Below are positions 8,690 to 15,919 of a DNA stretch of 64,000 bases, piece by piece. The DNA comes from Nocardioides marmoriginsengisoli (lineage in GTDB: Bacteria; Actinomycetota; Actinomycetes; Propionibacteriales; Nocardioidaceae), in assembly GCF_003725695.1 (NCBI RefSeq), contig NZ_RJSE01000005.1:99096-163095 (forward strand). The letters are read 5' to 3'. Both the position numbers and the translations under genes were made by a program. Below the pieces are notes generated by a model, which saw only the letters and a list, made by a program, of their open reading frames with translations, was not told the DNA's origin and did no database searches. The number at the start of each line of letters is the position of its first letter. The stretch's first letter is position 1.

Positions 8690-8703
8690 TGGAACACGTT
8701 CTA
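8690..8703. promoter_or_regulatory. KstR-type operator over the promoter of the oxidoreductase/CMD operon
   Basis: TGGAACACGTTCTA fits the published KstR consensus TnnAACnnGTTnnA at every fixed position. It lies 32 bp upstream of the start at 8658 and covers the expected -35 region of the promoter whose -10 is TAGAGT (reverse complement of 8665-8670). KstR is the TetR-family repressor of cholesterol catabolism in mycobacteria and relatives. No kstR gene is in the window. Confidence 0.7.
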
Positions 8704-8720
8704 GCACATTGCCGACTATT

Positions 8721-8734
8721 TGAAGGCGCCTTCA
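8721..8734. promoter_or_regulatory. 14-bp perfect palindrome upstream of the KstR site
   Basis: TGAAGGCGCCTTCA is a perfect palindrome between the KstR-type site and the tRNA terminator. It may be a second operator for the 8658 promoter or incidental. No matching regulator was recognised. Confidence 0.3.
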
Positions 8735-8754
8735 GCTGGGCTCCGGGACAGCAA

Positions 8755-8784
8755 AAGGCCCGGTCAGCAGTGTGACCGGGCCTT
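8755..8784 (-). terminator. Rho-independent terminator of tRNA-Val(CAC)
   Basis: A 12-bp perfect stem (AAGGCCCGGTCA paired with TGACCGGGCCTT) with a 6-nt loop is followed on the reverse strand by TTTT. It begins 6 nt after the CCA end of the tRNA. Confidence 0.85.
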
Positions 8785-8790
8785 CTCTAC

Positions 8791-8865
8791 TGGTGGGCGA
8801 TACTGGGTTCGAACCAGTGACCTCTTCGGTGTGAACGAAGCGCGCTACCACTGCGCCAATCGCCC
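8791..8865 (-). tRNA. tRNA-Val (anticodon CAC), CCA encoded
   Basis: The reverse strand folds into a cloverleaf with acceptor GGGCGAT/ATCGCCC, anticodon stem CTTCG/CGAAG around the loop TTCACAC (anticodon CAC, reading GUG), T-arm GGTTCGAACC and a genome-encoded CCA. It is almost the same as tRNA-Val(GAC) at 11204, differing mainly in the anticodon arm, so the two are probable duplicates. A TAGTGT hexamer at about 8882-8887 on the reverse strand is a possible -10. Confidence 0.95.
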
Positions 8866-8929
8866 GTGCAGTGCGCGGGAAACACTAGCCCATCGGAGTC
8901 CCGGGTTTCACATCGGGGACTCCGCCGGC

Positions 8930-9388
8930 TCACATCCCGGGCAGGTCGGGCAGGAAGCCGATCATCGACTGCGCCCGGTCCCAGACGTCGATCGACCAGC
9001 CGGGCCAGTCCTTGAGCGCGACGTACACGGAGATGATCAGCGCCGTCCCCACGGTGATCACGGTGGTGATCAACGCGCGCCGACGACGCTTGCGGGTGTC
9101 CTCCTCGGTCTCCCCCTCCAGCGCCTCGTCGAGCTTGCGCCGGGCGACCTGGAGCCAGCGGTCAGCCCAGTCCCACTCGGTGGCGAGGATGGCCAGACCG
9201 GCGGCGATCCCGACCAGGCCGGGCCCGGGAGTGACCATCATGATCAGGCCCGCGGTCAGCACCGCGACTCCCACCAGCGTCACGACCACCTTGGTGGTCG
9301 CCGACATCGCGCGGTTGCGGTGGAGGTGGCCGTGGAGGCGCATCCAGCGGGACTGTTCCTCGGGACTTTCGGGGGGTGGCGTGGTCAC
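8930..9388 (-). CDS. PGPGW-family (TIGR02611) membrane protein
   Basis: The protein has about 152 residues. Two hydrophobic segments flank the signature TPGPGLVGIAAGLAILATEW that names this actinobacterial family; a third lies near the C-terminus (residues ~115-130) after a basic RKRRRR stretch. Function is unknown. The GTG at 9388 gives a typical N-terminus (MTTPPPESPEEQ) and has CAGGCT 7 nt upstream; an ATG at 9424 would add 12 residues. Confidence 0.75.
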   Translation of the reverse strand: MTTPPPESPEEQSRWMRLHGHLHRNRAMSATTKVVVTLVGVAVLTAGLIMMVTPGPGLVGIAAGLAILATEWDWADRWLQVARRKLDEALEGETEEDTRKRRRRALITTVITVGTALIISVYVALKDWPGWSIDVWDRAQSMIGFLPDLPGM

Positions 9389-9430
9389 ACGCCACAGCCT
9401 GCCAAAGCGCTGTTCATCTCGCACGATTCC

Positions 9431-9484
9431 CGGTCTAGACCGATCGACACCTGAACTAGACCACCAGCGTGATTTTCGTAGACC
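9431..9484. promoter_or_regulatory. Three TAGACC direct repeats upstream of the SsgB-like gene
   Basis: TAGACC occurs at 9436, 9457 and 9479, spaced 21 and 22 bp apart (two helical turns). The first copy is inside the perfect palindrome CGGTCTAGACCG (9431-9442). A GACAC, the core of the WhiA recognition sequence, is at 9446. The array lies between the divergent PGPGW and SsgB-like genes. A cooperative regulator binding one DNA face is plausible. Confidence 0.45.
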
Positions 9485-9622
9485 AGTTGACCGTAAAGCA
9501 CCTATTTAAGCCTCTTCGCCTTGCCAACCGCGTGACCGGTGCCACACCCTCGGGTGGTCGCACTGGGAACTTGCGGGAGGGCTTGTTCCATCAGATGCGG
9601 CCACCTGAAAGAGGCAAGTCCG

Positions 9623-10063
9623 ATGCACAAGGATCTCAAGCTGATCCTGGGGGCTCCCCAGGTCGTCACCGAAGCAATGCAGATGGCGTTCGTCGACACC
9701 GAGGGGACCTCGACGCCGCTGGAGGCGTCGTTCGAGTTCAATCCGACCGATCCGTACGCCGTGAGCATCCTGTTCCACGGTGAGCCGGTCCCGGTGCGGT
9801 GGACGTTCGCCCGCGATCTGCTGGTCGAGGGCTTCTACGAGCCCACCGGCGACGGCGACGTCCACGTCTGGCCCTGCCTCTCGTCCACCGGCAACGCGGT
9901 GGTGATCCTGGAGCTCAACTCCCCCAGCGGCGAGGTGCTGATCCAGGTCTCCTCGCGGCCGATCTCGGCCTTCATCCAGCGCATGCTCGCCTCGGTCCCC
10001 CAGGGCGCCGAGGCCGACCTGGTCGACTTCGACAGCGAGCTCGCCGAGCTGTTCCGCTCCTGA
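9623..10063 (+). CDS. SsgA/SsgB-like cell-division and sporulation regulator
   Basis: The 146-residue protein has the SsgA-like fold core, including VPVRWTFARDLLVEGFYEPT and the acidic C-terminus FDSELAELF. SsgB helps position FtsZ in Streptomyces; the same family is found in non-sporulating actinomycetes, where it likely affects septation. The true start is the ATG at 9623 (MHKDLKLILG) behind GAAAGAGG, not the upstream in-frame codons. The gene has a long (198-234 bp) upstream region with repeated TAGACC elements, unusual in this compact genome, hinting at complex control. Confidence 0.85.
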   Translation: MHKDLKLILGAPQVVTEAMQMAFVDTEGTSTPLEASFEFNPTDPYAVSILFHGEPVPVRWTFARDLLVEGFYEPTGDGDVHVWPCLSSTGNAVVILELNSPSGEVLIQVSSRPISAFIQRMLASVPQGAEADLVDFDSELAELFRS

Positions 10064-10073
10064 GCGCTCGTCC

Positions 10074-10895
10074 CTAGGGATCGATCCCCTGAGCTTCGCC
10101 GGCAGCCCACGCTGCCATCGCCGCTGCGGTCACCGGCCCCGGCGACGGCAGCTCGCGGTCGTCGAGGCGGCGGATCGCCTGCACGTCGCGGGTGGTCGAG
10201 ACCAGGAACAACTCGTCGGCGTCGTCGAGCACCGACATCGGCTCGTCGACCTCGACGACACCGCACCACTGGAGCACGAGCGCGCGGGTGACGCCGGCCA
10301 GGCAGCCCGACGCCAGCGTCGGGGTCCGTGCCTCGCCGTCGATCACGTAGCAGAGGTTGGAACCGGTCCCCTCACAGACGTTGCCGAGGGTGTTGCCGAA
10401 GATCGCCTCGGTGGCGCCGCGCTCGCGGGCGTAGGCGAGCGCGACCACGTTCTCGGCGTACGACGTCGTCTTGAGTCCGGCGACCGGGCTGCGCTCGTTG
10501 CGCACCCACGGCACTCGTACGGCGACCGTGGAGGCCTCCGCGGGCACCATCGGCGCGGCGACCACCACGAGGGACGGCGGGCCGCCACCGCGCCCCGAGC
10601 CCATGGGAGCCGGTCCGGCGGTCCAGGTGACCCGGAGCCGCCCCAGCGCCAGGTCCTGGCCGGCGGTGACCGCCTTGATCGCCGTACGGATCTCGTCCAG
10701 GTCGGGTGCCGGCAGTCCGAGGCCCGCAGCCGAGCCGGTCAACCGGTCCAGGTGGCGGGTCAGCGCGAACGGCTGCCCGTTCACGATCTTCACCGCTTCG
10801 AAGACGCCGTCCCCGACTGTCAGCCCGTGGTCGTCGACCCGGATCGCAGCCTCGGCCGGGTCGTTCAGAACTGATCCGTTGAACCAGACGCGCAT
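10074..10895 (-). CDS. pabC: Aminodeoxychorismate lyase-like class IV aminotransferase
   Basis: This 273-residue fold-type IV PLP enzyme has the PLP lysine in GLKTTSYAENVVAL and phosphate-cup residues near GTGSNLCYV. By size and its start (MRVWFNGSVL) it resembles 4-amino-4-deoxychorismate lyase, which releases p-aminobenzoate for folate. Branched-chain or D-amino acid transaminase activity cannot be ruled out from sequence. The start has TAGGCT 6 nt upstream (leaderless). It converges on the SsgB-like gene. Confidence 0.78.
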   Translation of the reverse strand: MRVWFNGSVLNDPAEAAIRVDDHGLTVGDGVFEAVKIVNGQPFALTRHLDRLTGSAAGLGLPAPDLDEIRTAIKAVTAGQDLALGRLRVTWTAGPAPMGSGRGGGPPSLVVVAAPMVPAEASTVAVRVPWVRNERSPVAGLKTTSYAENVVALAYARERGATEAIFGNTLGNVCEGTGSNLCYVIDGEARTPTLASGCLAGVTRALVLQWCGVVEVDEPMSVLDDADELFLVSTTRDVQAIRRLDDRELPSPGPVTAAAMAAWAAGEAQGIDP

Positions 10896-10947
10896 GCGCT
10901 CAGCCTAGGCGCTGCGCCTGGCGAACTCGCCGACGGAGGGGGTCGAA

Positions 10948-10976
10948 TTGGACCCTGCGTTGGAGTCCGCTAATGT
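10948..10976 (+). promoter_or_regulatory. Housekeeping promoter of the three-tRNA cluster
   Basis: TTGGAC (10948-10953), a 17-bp spacer, and TAATGT (10971-10976) lie 34 bp upstream of tRNA-Gly. Spacing and both hexamers fit a primary sigma factor promoter. Confidence 0.65.
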
Positions 10977-11010
10977 TCTCTTCGCACCTCCGGTCCGCCG
11001 GAAAGTGCAG

Positions 11011-11083
11011 GCGGACATAGCTCAGTTGGTAGAGCGCAACCTTGCCAAGGTTGAGGTCGCGAGTTCGAGTCTCGTTGTCCGCT
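11011..11083 (+). tRNA. tRNA-Gly (anticodon GCC)
   Basis: The cloverleaf has acceptor GCGGACA/TGTCCGC, a D-arm with AGCTCAGTTGGTAGAGC, anticodon loop CTTGCCAAG (GCC) and T-arm GAGTTCGAGTCTC. No CCA is encoded. It is first of three tandem tRNAs. Confidence 0.95.
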
Positions 11084-11108
11084 CGGAGTAGTACAGCCGA
11101 ACCTCCAC

Positions 11109-11179
11109 GGTGGGTTGGCCGAGAGGCGAGGCAACGGACTGCAAATCCGTCTACACGGGTTCAAATCCCGTACCCACCT
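11109..11179 (+). tRNA. tRNA-Cys (anticodon GCA)
   Basis: The acceptor GGTGGGT pairs with ACCCACC; the anticodon loop CTGCAAA carries GCA; the T-arm is CGGGTTCAAATCCCG. It lies 25 nt after tRNA-Gly. No CCA is encoded. Confidence 0.95.
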
Positions 11180-11203
11180 CGAACAGCAGCACAGTTTCAC
11201 CTA

Positions 11204-11278
11204 GGGCGATTGGCGCAGCGGTAGCGCGCTTCCCTGACACGGAAGAGGTCACTGGTTCAAACCCAGTATCGCCCACCA
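11204..11278 (+). tRNA. tRNA-Val (anticodon GAC), CCA encoded
   Basis: The acceptor GGGCGAT pairs with ATCGCCC; the anticodon stem CTTCC/GGAAG encloses CTGACAC (GAC). The T-arm is followed by ACCA. Apart from the anticodon arm and a few bases it matches tRNA-Val(CAC) at 8791. Confidence 0.95.
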
Positions 11279-11281
11279 CCG

Positions 11282-11323
11282 AACGGCCCCTGATCTGCAG
11301 AGATGCGGAACGGGGGCCGTTTG
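11282..11323 (+). terminator. Terminator of the tRNA cluster
   Basis: AACGGCCCC pairs with GGGGCCGTT across a ~21-nt loop, followed by TTGTCGTT. It lies just after tRNA-Val(GAC). Confidence 0.65.
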
Positions 11324-11357
11324 TCGTTGCGTCGGGGCCAGCCGATAGGTTTCGCGC

Positions 11358-12341
11358 GTGAAGCGCACCCTGATCGTCACCGCCCTCGTCCTTGCCCTCC
11401 TGCCTCCGGTCGCCGTCGAGACGGCGACAGCCGCGCCTACGGCCACCCCCGGCGTCTCCATCGGCACGATCCCCACCCGTACTGCCCCGTACGGCAAGAC
11501 GGCACGGGTCACCGTTCCCCGGGTGACGACGCGCGGCAAGGTGCTGGTCACGTCGAAGCGCTTCACCATCAAGAAGAACGGCAGGGTCGTCCGGCGCAAC
11601 GCCACGTCGGCGGCCCTCCGGCCCGGCAAGTACTCGGTCACGACGACCGCGAAGTACCGCGCCTACCGCAACGTGGTCACCCGCGAGGTCCGCAACGGCG
11701 ACGTACTGCGGGCCAAGGCCGGCACCAAGGTCAACGCGTCCTGCGTCATCGACGGCCTCAGCGACCCGTTCGACGAGAGCACGCCGTTCCTGGTCAACCT
11801 CGACTGCCAGTCGGCAGACCAGGTCACCGACCACTTCTACCTCCCGACGACGGTCACCGACCTGGGCGACCAGAACTACCAGGTCCACGACGCCTGGGAC
11901 GGCAGCACCTACCAGACCGTCTTCGCGATGGACAGGAGCCAGCTCGTCGGCGAGCAGGTGTCCCTCCCCGCTGCGGTCCCCGACGACCTCTACGGGCCCG
12001 GTCAGATCGTCGTGAACACCACGCGCAAGGTCGCCTACGGCAAGACGCGGAGCGCGTCGCGCACGCAGAAGCTGCTCATCCGCCAGGGCGCCAAGCCGCG
12101 CACCTGCGCCACCCTCGCCGAGTTCCAGTCCGTCAGGTACGACTTCGACGAGCCGGAGGCGTACGGCGACTCGATGGCGACCGTCGCGAAGAAGCTGCAC
12201 AACGCCGGCAAGCAGTCCAGCTACACCGTGTTCGACGACCAGGTGATCGAGTTCCGCGAGTACAAGGCGTGCTCCGCGGGGGCGTTCATGTCGGTCGGCT
12301 TCGTCAACGGCTACGCGTACGCGAAGAACTACTTCGGCTGA
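11358..12341 (+). CDS. Secreted protein of unknown function
   Basis: The 327-residue protein has a clear signal peptide (about residues 1-26, cut near TATA-APTA). It continues with a basic beta-rich segment (about 35-110), a middle domain with a pair of Cys (CVIDGLSDPF, LDCQSADQV), and a C-terminal region with two more Cys (PRTCATLAEF, EYKACSAGAF) that may form disulfides. The C-terminal part (about 245-325) has features of a small excalibur-like or DUF-type domain, but no family is named with confidence. The GTG start has TAGGTT 6 nt upstream (leaderless). Confidence 0.7.
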   Translation: MKRTLIVTALVLALLPPVAVETATAAPTATPGVSIGTIPTRTAPYGKTARVTVPRVTTRGKVLVTSKRFTIKKNGRVVRRNATSAALRPGKYSVTTTAKYRAYRNVVTREVRNGDVLRAKAGTKVNASCVIDGLSDPFDESTPFLVNLDCQSADQVTDHFYLPTTVTDLGDQNYQVHDAWDGSTYQTVFAMDRSQLVGEQVSLPAAVPDDLYGPGQIVVNTTRKVAYGKTRSASRTQKLLIRQGAKPRTCATLAEFQSVRYDFDEPEAYGDSMATVAKKLHNAGKQSSYTVFDDQVIEFREYKACSAGAFMSVGFVNGYAYAKNYFG

Positions 12342-12357
12342 GAGGTCTCAGTCAGCC
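12336..12357. terminator. Hairpin between convergent genes
   Basis: GGCTGA pairs with TCAGCC, with an inner TGAGA/TCTCA element, right at the junction of the convergent genes ending at 12341 and 12352. It lacks a U-tract. It could serve both strands. Confidence 0.3.
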
Positions 12358-12906
12358 GCGCTGCTCGAGCGCGAGCTTGCGCAGGCCCTGCTTGAAGATG
12401 TCGACCAGCGGGATGTGGGTCGGGTGCGGTTCGCCGCGCCGCTGACCCGGGCAGTACGTCGGACCGTCGGAGCTGAGTGCCAGCCCGATGTTCGCGGCGC
12501 CGCAGCCGACGTCGAGCATCGCAGGGTCGATCCAGTGGAACTGGGTCCAGTGCTGCTCGCGGCACTTGCGCTCGTGCTTGTGCAGCCACCGCGAGGACTG
12601 GTCGCTCGAGCTCTCCCGGCCGTGCACCTGCCCGAACCAGCCGTCGTCGAGCAGGGCGAACGGGCCTAGCTCCCAGACCGAGTGCTGGTGCTTGGCGGTG
12701 CCCTTGCTCTGGACCACGAGGAAGCCGCTGGGGCCGAGCGAGTCGCGCCGGATGATCGTGATCGCGTTCTCGATGAGCTCGCCGAGCGTGGGCGCGCGGT
12801 GCCGCCGGTTCGCGCCGTTCTCCGGCGACGAACGCGGCGTCGGGACGGTCGAGGCCGCTGGAGTGCCGGTCAGCGGCCGGGACTCGGTATTCATCACCTC
12901 GGCCAT
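12352..12906 (-). CDS. Hypothetical protein
   Basis: No family is recognised in this 184-residue protein. It has a low-complexity N-terminus (Ser/Thr/Pro), a helix (about 40-55, LGELIENAITIIRR), and a His/Trp/Cys-rich centre including WLHKHERKCREQHWTQFHW. C-terminal CPGQRRGEPHPTH could bind metal with the central His and Cys. The ATG at 12906 has TAGCGT 6 nt upstream, supporting a leaderless start and a real gene. It is 126 bp downstream of the potassium channel on the same strand but has its own promoter. Confidence 0.65.
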   Translation of the reverse strand: MAEVMNTESRPLTGTPAASTVPTPRSSPENGANRRHRAPTLGELIENAITIIRRDSLGPSGFLVVQSKGTAKHQHSVWELGPFALLDDGWFGQVHGRESSSDQSSRWLHKHERKCREQHWTQFHWIDPAMLDVGCGAANIGLALSSDGPTYCPGQRRGEPHPTHIPLVDIFKQGLRKLALEQRG

Positions 12907-13032
12907 GGCGCCACGCTAGCCACGGCTGCCGACATCCCGAAGCGAATTTCTGAACTGCCCGGATCCTGTTGAGATCGTGTGGCTCAGGGTGACTGATGTG
13001 ACTGGTGGGACCAGGTGGTCCAGCCCACCTGG

Positions 13033-14124
13033 CTACTCCTGCTCGTCCGCCAGCGCCTCGCCGTGCGTGCCGGGCCGCGGGGCCCACGGCAGCTCCTTCG
13101 ACGGCCGCACCACCACGAGCTTGTCGCCGCGTGCCAGCTGGGTGACCGTCGGGTCGTAGTACCGGTAGACCTTCTCGTCGCGCAGCACCGCGATCACCTG
13201 GTCGGGCAGCGACTGGGGGGCCTTGCCGACCTCGGTGACGAGCAGCTCCCGCTCCGCCACCTCCAGGCCCTCGCCGTAGGTCAGCAGATCCTCGAGGACC
13301 GACGCCAGCGGCGGCGAGATCGAGGAGAGGCCGACCAGCCGGCCGACCGCGTCCGAGGACGTGACCACGGCGTCGGCGCCACTCTGCCGGACCAGCGGCA
13401 CGTTGTCCTGCTCCCGGACCGCGGCGACGATGTAAGCCTCCGGGTTGAGCTGACGGACCGTCAACGTCGCGAGCACGGTGGTGTCGTCGCGCGGCGTGGT
13501 GATGATGACCTGCTTCGCCTGCTCGACGCCGGCCCGGCGGAGCACCTCCCGACGGCTGGCGTCACCGGTCACCACCGCGAAGCCGTCCGCGTGCGCCTCG
13601 CCGAGCGCGACGCTGCTCGGGTCGACGATGACGACGCTCTCCTTGGCGACACCGTTCTTGGTCAGGGTGTCGACCGCGCTCCGGCCCTTGGTGCCGTAGC
13701 CGACCACGACGGTGTGCTGCTCCATGTTCTTCCTCCAACGGGCGTTGCGGAACATCTCTCGGCCCTGGTTGGCGAGGACCTCCAGGGTCGTGCCGATCAA
13801 GAGCACCAGGAACCCGATGCGTAGCGGCGTGATCACGAACGCGTTCACCAGCCGCGCTCCGGGCGAGACCGGCGCGATGTCGCCGTACCCGGTCGTGCTG
13901 AGGGTGACGGTCGTGTAGTAGATCGAGTCGGTCAGCGTGATGCCGTCCGCGTCCGGGTGCGCGCTGTCGCGGTAGTTGCCGCGGTCGAGGTAGACGATCA
14001 GGACCGTGAACGCCAGGATCCCGAACGCCAGGAGCACCCGGCGTCCGAGCTCCCACCACGGCGAGCGCGTGGAGACCGGGAGCTTGAGCACCCCCGGGAC
14101 GACCTTCGACTCGATGTCAGGCAC
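13033..14124 (-). CDS. Potassium channel with RCK (TrkA-N/TrkA-C) domains
   Basis: The 363-residue protein has two membrane helices (about residues 28-48 and 85-115) around a pore with the selectivity filter TTGYGDI. A cytoplasmic RCK_N Rossmann domain (VVVGYGTKGRSAVDTL) and a TrkA-C-like domain follow. It should form tetrameric K+ channels gated by a nucleotide or ion at the RCK ring. The stop of an upstream small membrane protein is only 9 bp before its GTG start, so they are probably co-transcribed. Confidence 0.9.
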   Translation of the reverse strand: MPDIESKVVPGVLKLPVSTRSPWWELGRRVLLAFGILAFTVLIVYLDRGNYRDSAHPDADGITLTDSIYYTTVTLSTTGYGDIAPVSPGARLVNAFVITPLRIGFLVLLIGTTLEVLANQGREMFRNARWRKNMEQHTVVVGYGTKGRSAVDTLTKNGVAKESVVIVDPSSVALGEAHADGFAVVTGDASRREVLRRAGVEQAKQVIITTPRDDTTVLATLTVRQLNPEAYIVAAVREQDNVPLVRQSGADAVVTSSDAVGRLVGLSSISPPLASVLEDLLTYGEGLEVAERELLVTEVGKAPQSLPDQVIAVLRDEKVYRYYDPTVTQLARGDKLVVVRPSKELPWAPRPGTHGEALADEQE

Positions 14125-14133
14125 AGGGCGTCG

Positions 14134-14484
14134 CTACTCGACCACGGTGCCGTAGATGACCGTCTTGATGCTGGGGTCGGCGCCCTTCACACCGCTGGTG
14201 TCCATCGACACGAAGCGGAAGCGGTCCCCCTTGCGGGGCACGGTCGCACCGGCCGAGTGGCTCCAGGTGCCGCAGAGCAGGCCCTCGTCGTCGGTGCCCG
14301 GCTCGTCCTCGACCGATTCGCCGGAGAGGCACAGCATCGAGGACTTCGGCACAAAGCTCTCGACGGTGGCCGTGGTGCGCTGCGGCGTGTTCGGACCGGC
14401 GACGGCACCGACCAGATAGCCGGCCACCAGGCAGAGTGCACCGCCGGCCACGAAGACCGGGGTCGGAAGAGTCACGTTTCCCAC
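14134..14484 (-). CDS. Small membrane-anchored protein of unknown function
   Basis: The 116-residue protein has an N-terminal TM helix (about 8-28, VFVAGGALCLVAGYLVGAVA) and an exported domain with two Cys (MLCLSG, LLCGTW) that may form a disulfide. The C-terminal beta-rich segment (DRFRFVSMDTSG and VIYGTVVE) looks OB-like. The GTG start at 14484 is used. It is in an apparent operon with the potassium channel, so a channel-associated role is possible but unproven. Confidence 0.6.
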   Translation of the reverse strand: MGNVTLPTPVFVAGGALCLVAGYLVGAVAGPNTPQRTTATVESFVPKSSMLCLSGESVEDEPGTDDEGLLCGTWSHSAGATVPRKGDRFRFVSMDTSGVKGADPSIKTVIYGTVVE

Positions 14485-14539
14485 GTGCAGAGCATGTCAC
14501 GGGGGCGGTGGGATCTCCGGCAGCGGGGCCCGGGCGGCG

Positions 14540-14806
14540 TCAGGCGCGGCGCAGCGCGATCACCGGCGCCACCGGACGGTCGCGCTGCCAGACGTCCTCG
14601 ATGGTGACCCGGTTGTCCGACCACCTCCGCAGCACGACCCAGTCGCCCGGTTCGGCGGCGCACTGGCGGTCCCGAGCGATCCGGCCGAGCATGCCTCCGC
14701 TGTAGCTGGCCCGGAGCTCTCCGGCGTCGGTCAGCACCCGCGCGATCCCGGTCTCGCAACCGAGCACGCAACCCACCCAGGGGTCGATTCGGGAAACGGA
14801 CATCAC
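14540..14806 (-). CDS. Small OB/S1-like protein of unknown function
   Basis: The 88-residue protein has the arrangement of a small S1/OB-fold domain, resembling the N-terminal domain of RsgA-type proteins: a turn GELRASYSGGMLGRI, then PGDWVVLRRWSDNRVTIEDV, ending RPVAPVIALRRA. No GTPase domain follows. The GTG at 14806 has TAGATT 6 nt upstream; an ATG one codon later is the alternative. Confidence 0.55.
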   Translation of the reverse strand: MMSVSRIDPWVGCVLGCETGIARVLTDAGELRASYSGGMLGRIARDRQCAAEPGDWVVLRRWSDNRVTIEDVWQRDRPVAPVIALRRA

Positions 14807-14845
14807 AGCCCCAATCTACGGCGCTCGCGCAGCACCCGCACCGGA

Positions 14846-15838
14846 TTAATCGGGTTCATCGTCGGTCTGGTTGCGCCACGGCAGCACCGCGTCCAGGCTC
14901 AGTCGCCGGCGCAGCTCCGAGCGGGCACGACTGGTCTCCTTCTGCGGCCAGATCTGGTCGAACGAGGCGTTCAGCGCGGCACCGATCAGGACCGCGATCG
15001 AGAGCACGTAGAGCCAGAGCAGCACCGCGATCGGCGCCGCCAGCGGACCGTAGATGGACGTCGAGCCCTGCGCCGTACCGACGAGCACCCAGCGCAGCAG
15101 CGCCGACCCGAAGATCCAGCAGAACATCGTGAACACGGCGCCCGGGAGGTTGTAGCGCCAGCTCGTCCGAACCGGCACCGACACGTGGTACAGCGTCGCC
15201 AGGAAGCAGACGCAGAGCAGGATCACCGTCGGCCAGTAGAGCTCGTTGAGGAAATCCATCCGCGCCGGCAGCGCCCGGTCGACGAGGTCGGGACCGGCGA
15301 CTACCAGGGGGATGGTCAGGACGCCGGTCAACATCCCGAGGACGTAGAGCAGGAAGGAGAGCGCCCGGGTCCGCACGATCCCGCGGTGGCCGCCTAGCCC
15401 GTACATGATCGTGATCGTGTCGACGAAGACGTTGAGCGCGCGCGACCCGGACCACAGGGCCAGGACGAAGCCGATCGAGATCACGTCGTACCGGCCGCCG
15501 GCGAGGACGTCGTTGAGCGTCGGTTCGATGATCTTGTGGACCGTGTCCGGCGTCAGTGCCTGGGAGGCCAGGTCGAGCACGGTGCTGCGGACGTCGTCCA
15601 CCTGGCTGCTGCTGAACTGCGTGAAGACGTAGCCGATCGTTCCCGCGAGCGCGAAGACCAGCGGCGGCAGGGACAAGATCGCGAAGAAGGCCGCCTCGGC
15701 CGCCAGCCCGGTCACCCGGTTGCGCATGCAGGTGGAGACCGTGGAGACGATCAGCCGCCAGAGGGCCCGCCGGACGTTGGTCAGGGTCCACCGGGACTTC
15801 CGCGAGCGCGCAGGGGTGGAGCTGCTCTGCGCGGTCAT
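14846..15838 (-). CDS. YihY/BrkB-family inner membrane protein
   Basis: The 330-residue polytopic protein has about six membrane segments and the YihY core (GLAAEAAFFAILSLPPLVFA at residues ~42-61, and PGAVFTMFCWIFGSALLRW). The family was once called ribonuclease BN but no nuclease activity is now assigned; the role is unknown. The ATG at 15838 is chosen because TACGGT lies 7 nt upstream; an in-frame GTG 36 nt earlier is less likely. Confidence 0.85.
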   Translation of the reverse strand: MTAQSSSTPARSRKSRWTLTNVRRALWRLIVSTVSTCMRNRVTGLAAEAAFFAILSLPPLVFALAGTIGYVFTQFSSSQVDDVRSTVLDLASQALTPDTVHKIIEPTLNDVLAGGRYDVISIGFVLALWSGSRALNVFVDTITIMYGLGGHRGIVRTRALSFLLYVLGMLTGVLTIPLVVAGPDLVDRALPARMDFLNELYWPTVILLCVCFLATLYHVSVPVRTSWRYNLPGAVFTMFCWIFGSALLRWVLVGTAQGSTSIYGPLAAPIAVLLWLYVLSIAVLIGAALNASFDQIWPQKETSRARSELRRRLSLDAVLPWRNQTDDEPD

Positions 15839-15876
15839 GGGGTCAACCGTAAGGCCCGCGCGGTCGAGAACCACGC

Positions 15877-15908
15877 AGCGCGGCGTCCCGTGGTCGGGAC
15901 GCCGCGCT
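15877..15908. terminator. Strong hairpin between dctA and the YihY gene
   Basis: AGCGCGGCGTCCC pairs perfectly with GGGACGCCGCGCT (13 bp, 6-nt loop). It lies downstream of the dctA stop and likely terminates it. No U-tract follows, common for actinobacterial terminators. Confidence 0.6.
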
Positions 15909-15919
15909 CGGTGGTCGGA

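Noticed and set aside
11011-11278. tRNA cluster as a phage attachment site
   Set aside because: No integrase or duplicated tRNA 3' end was found downstream; a terminator and a normal secreted-protein gene follow.
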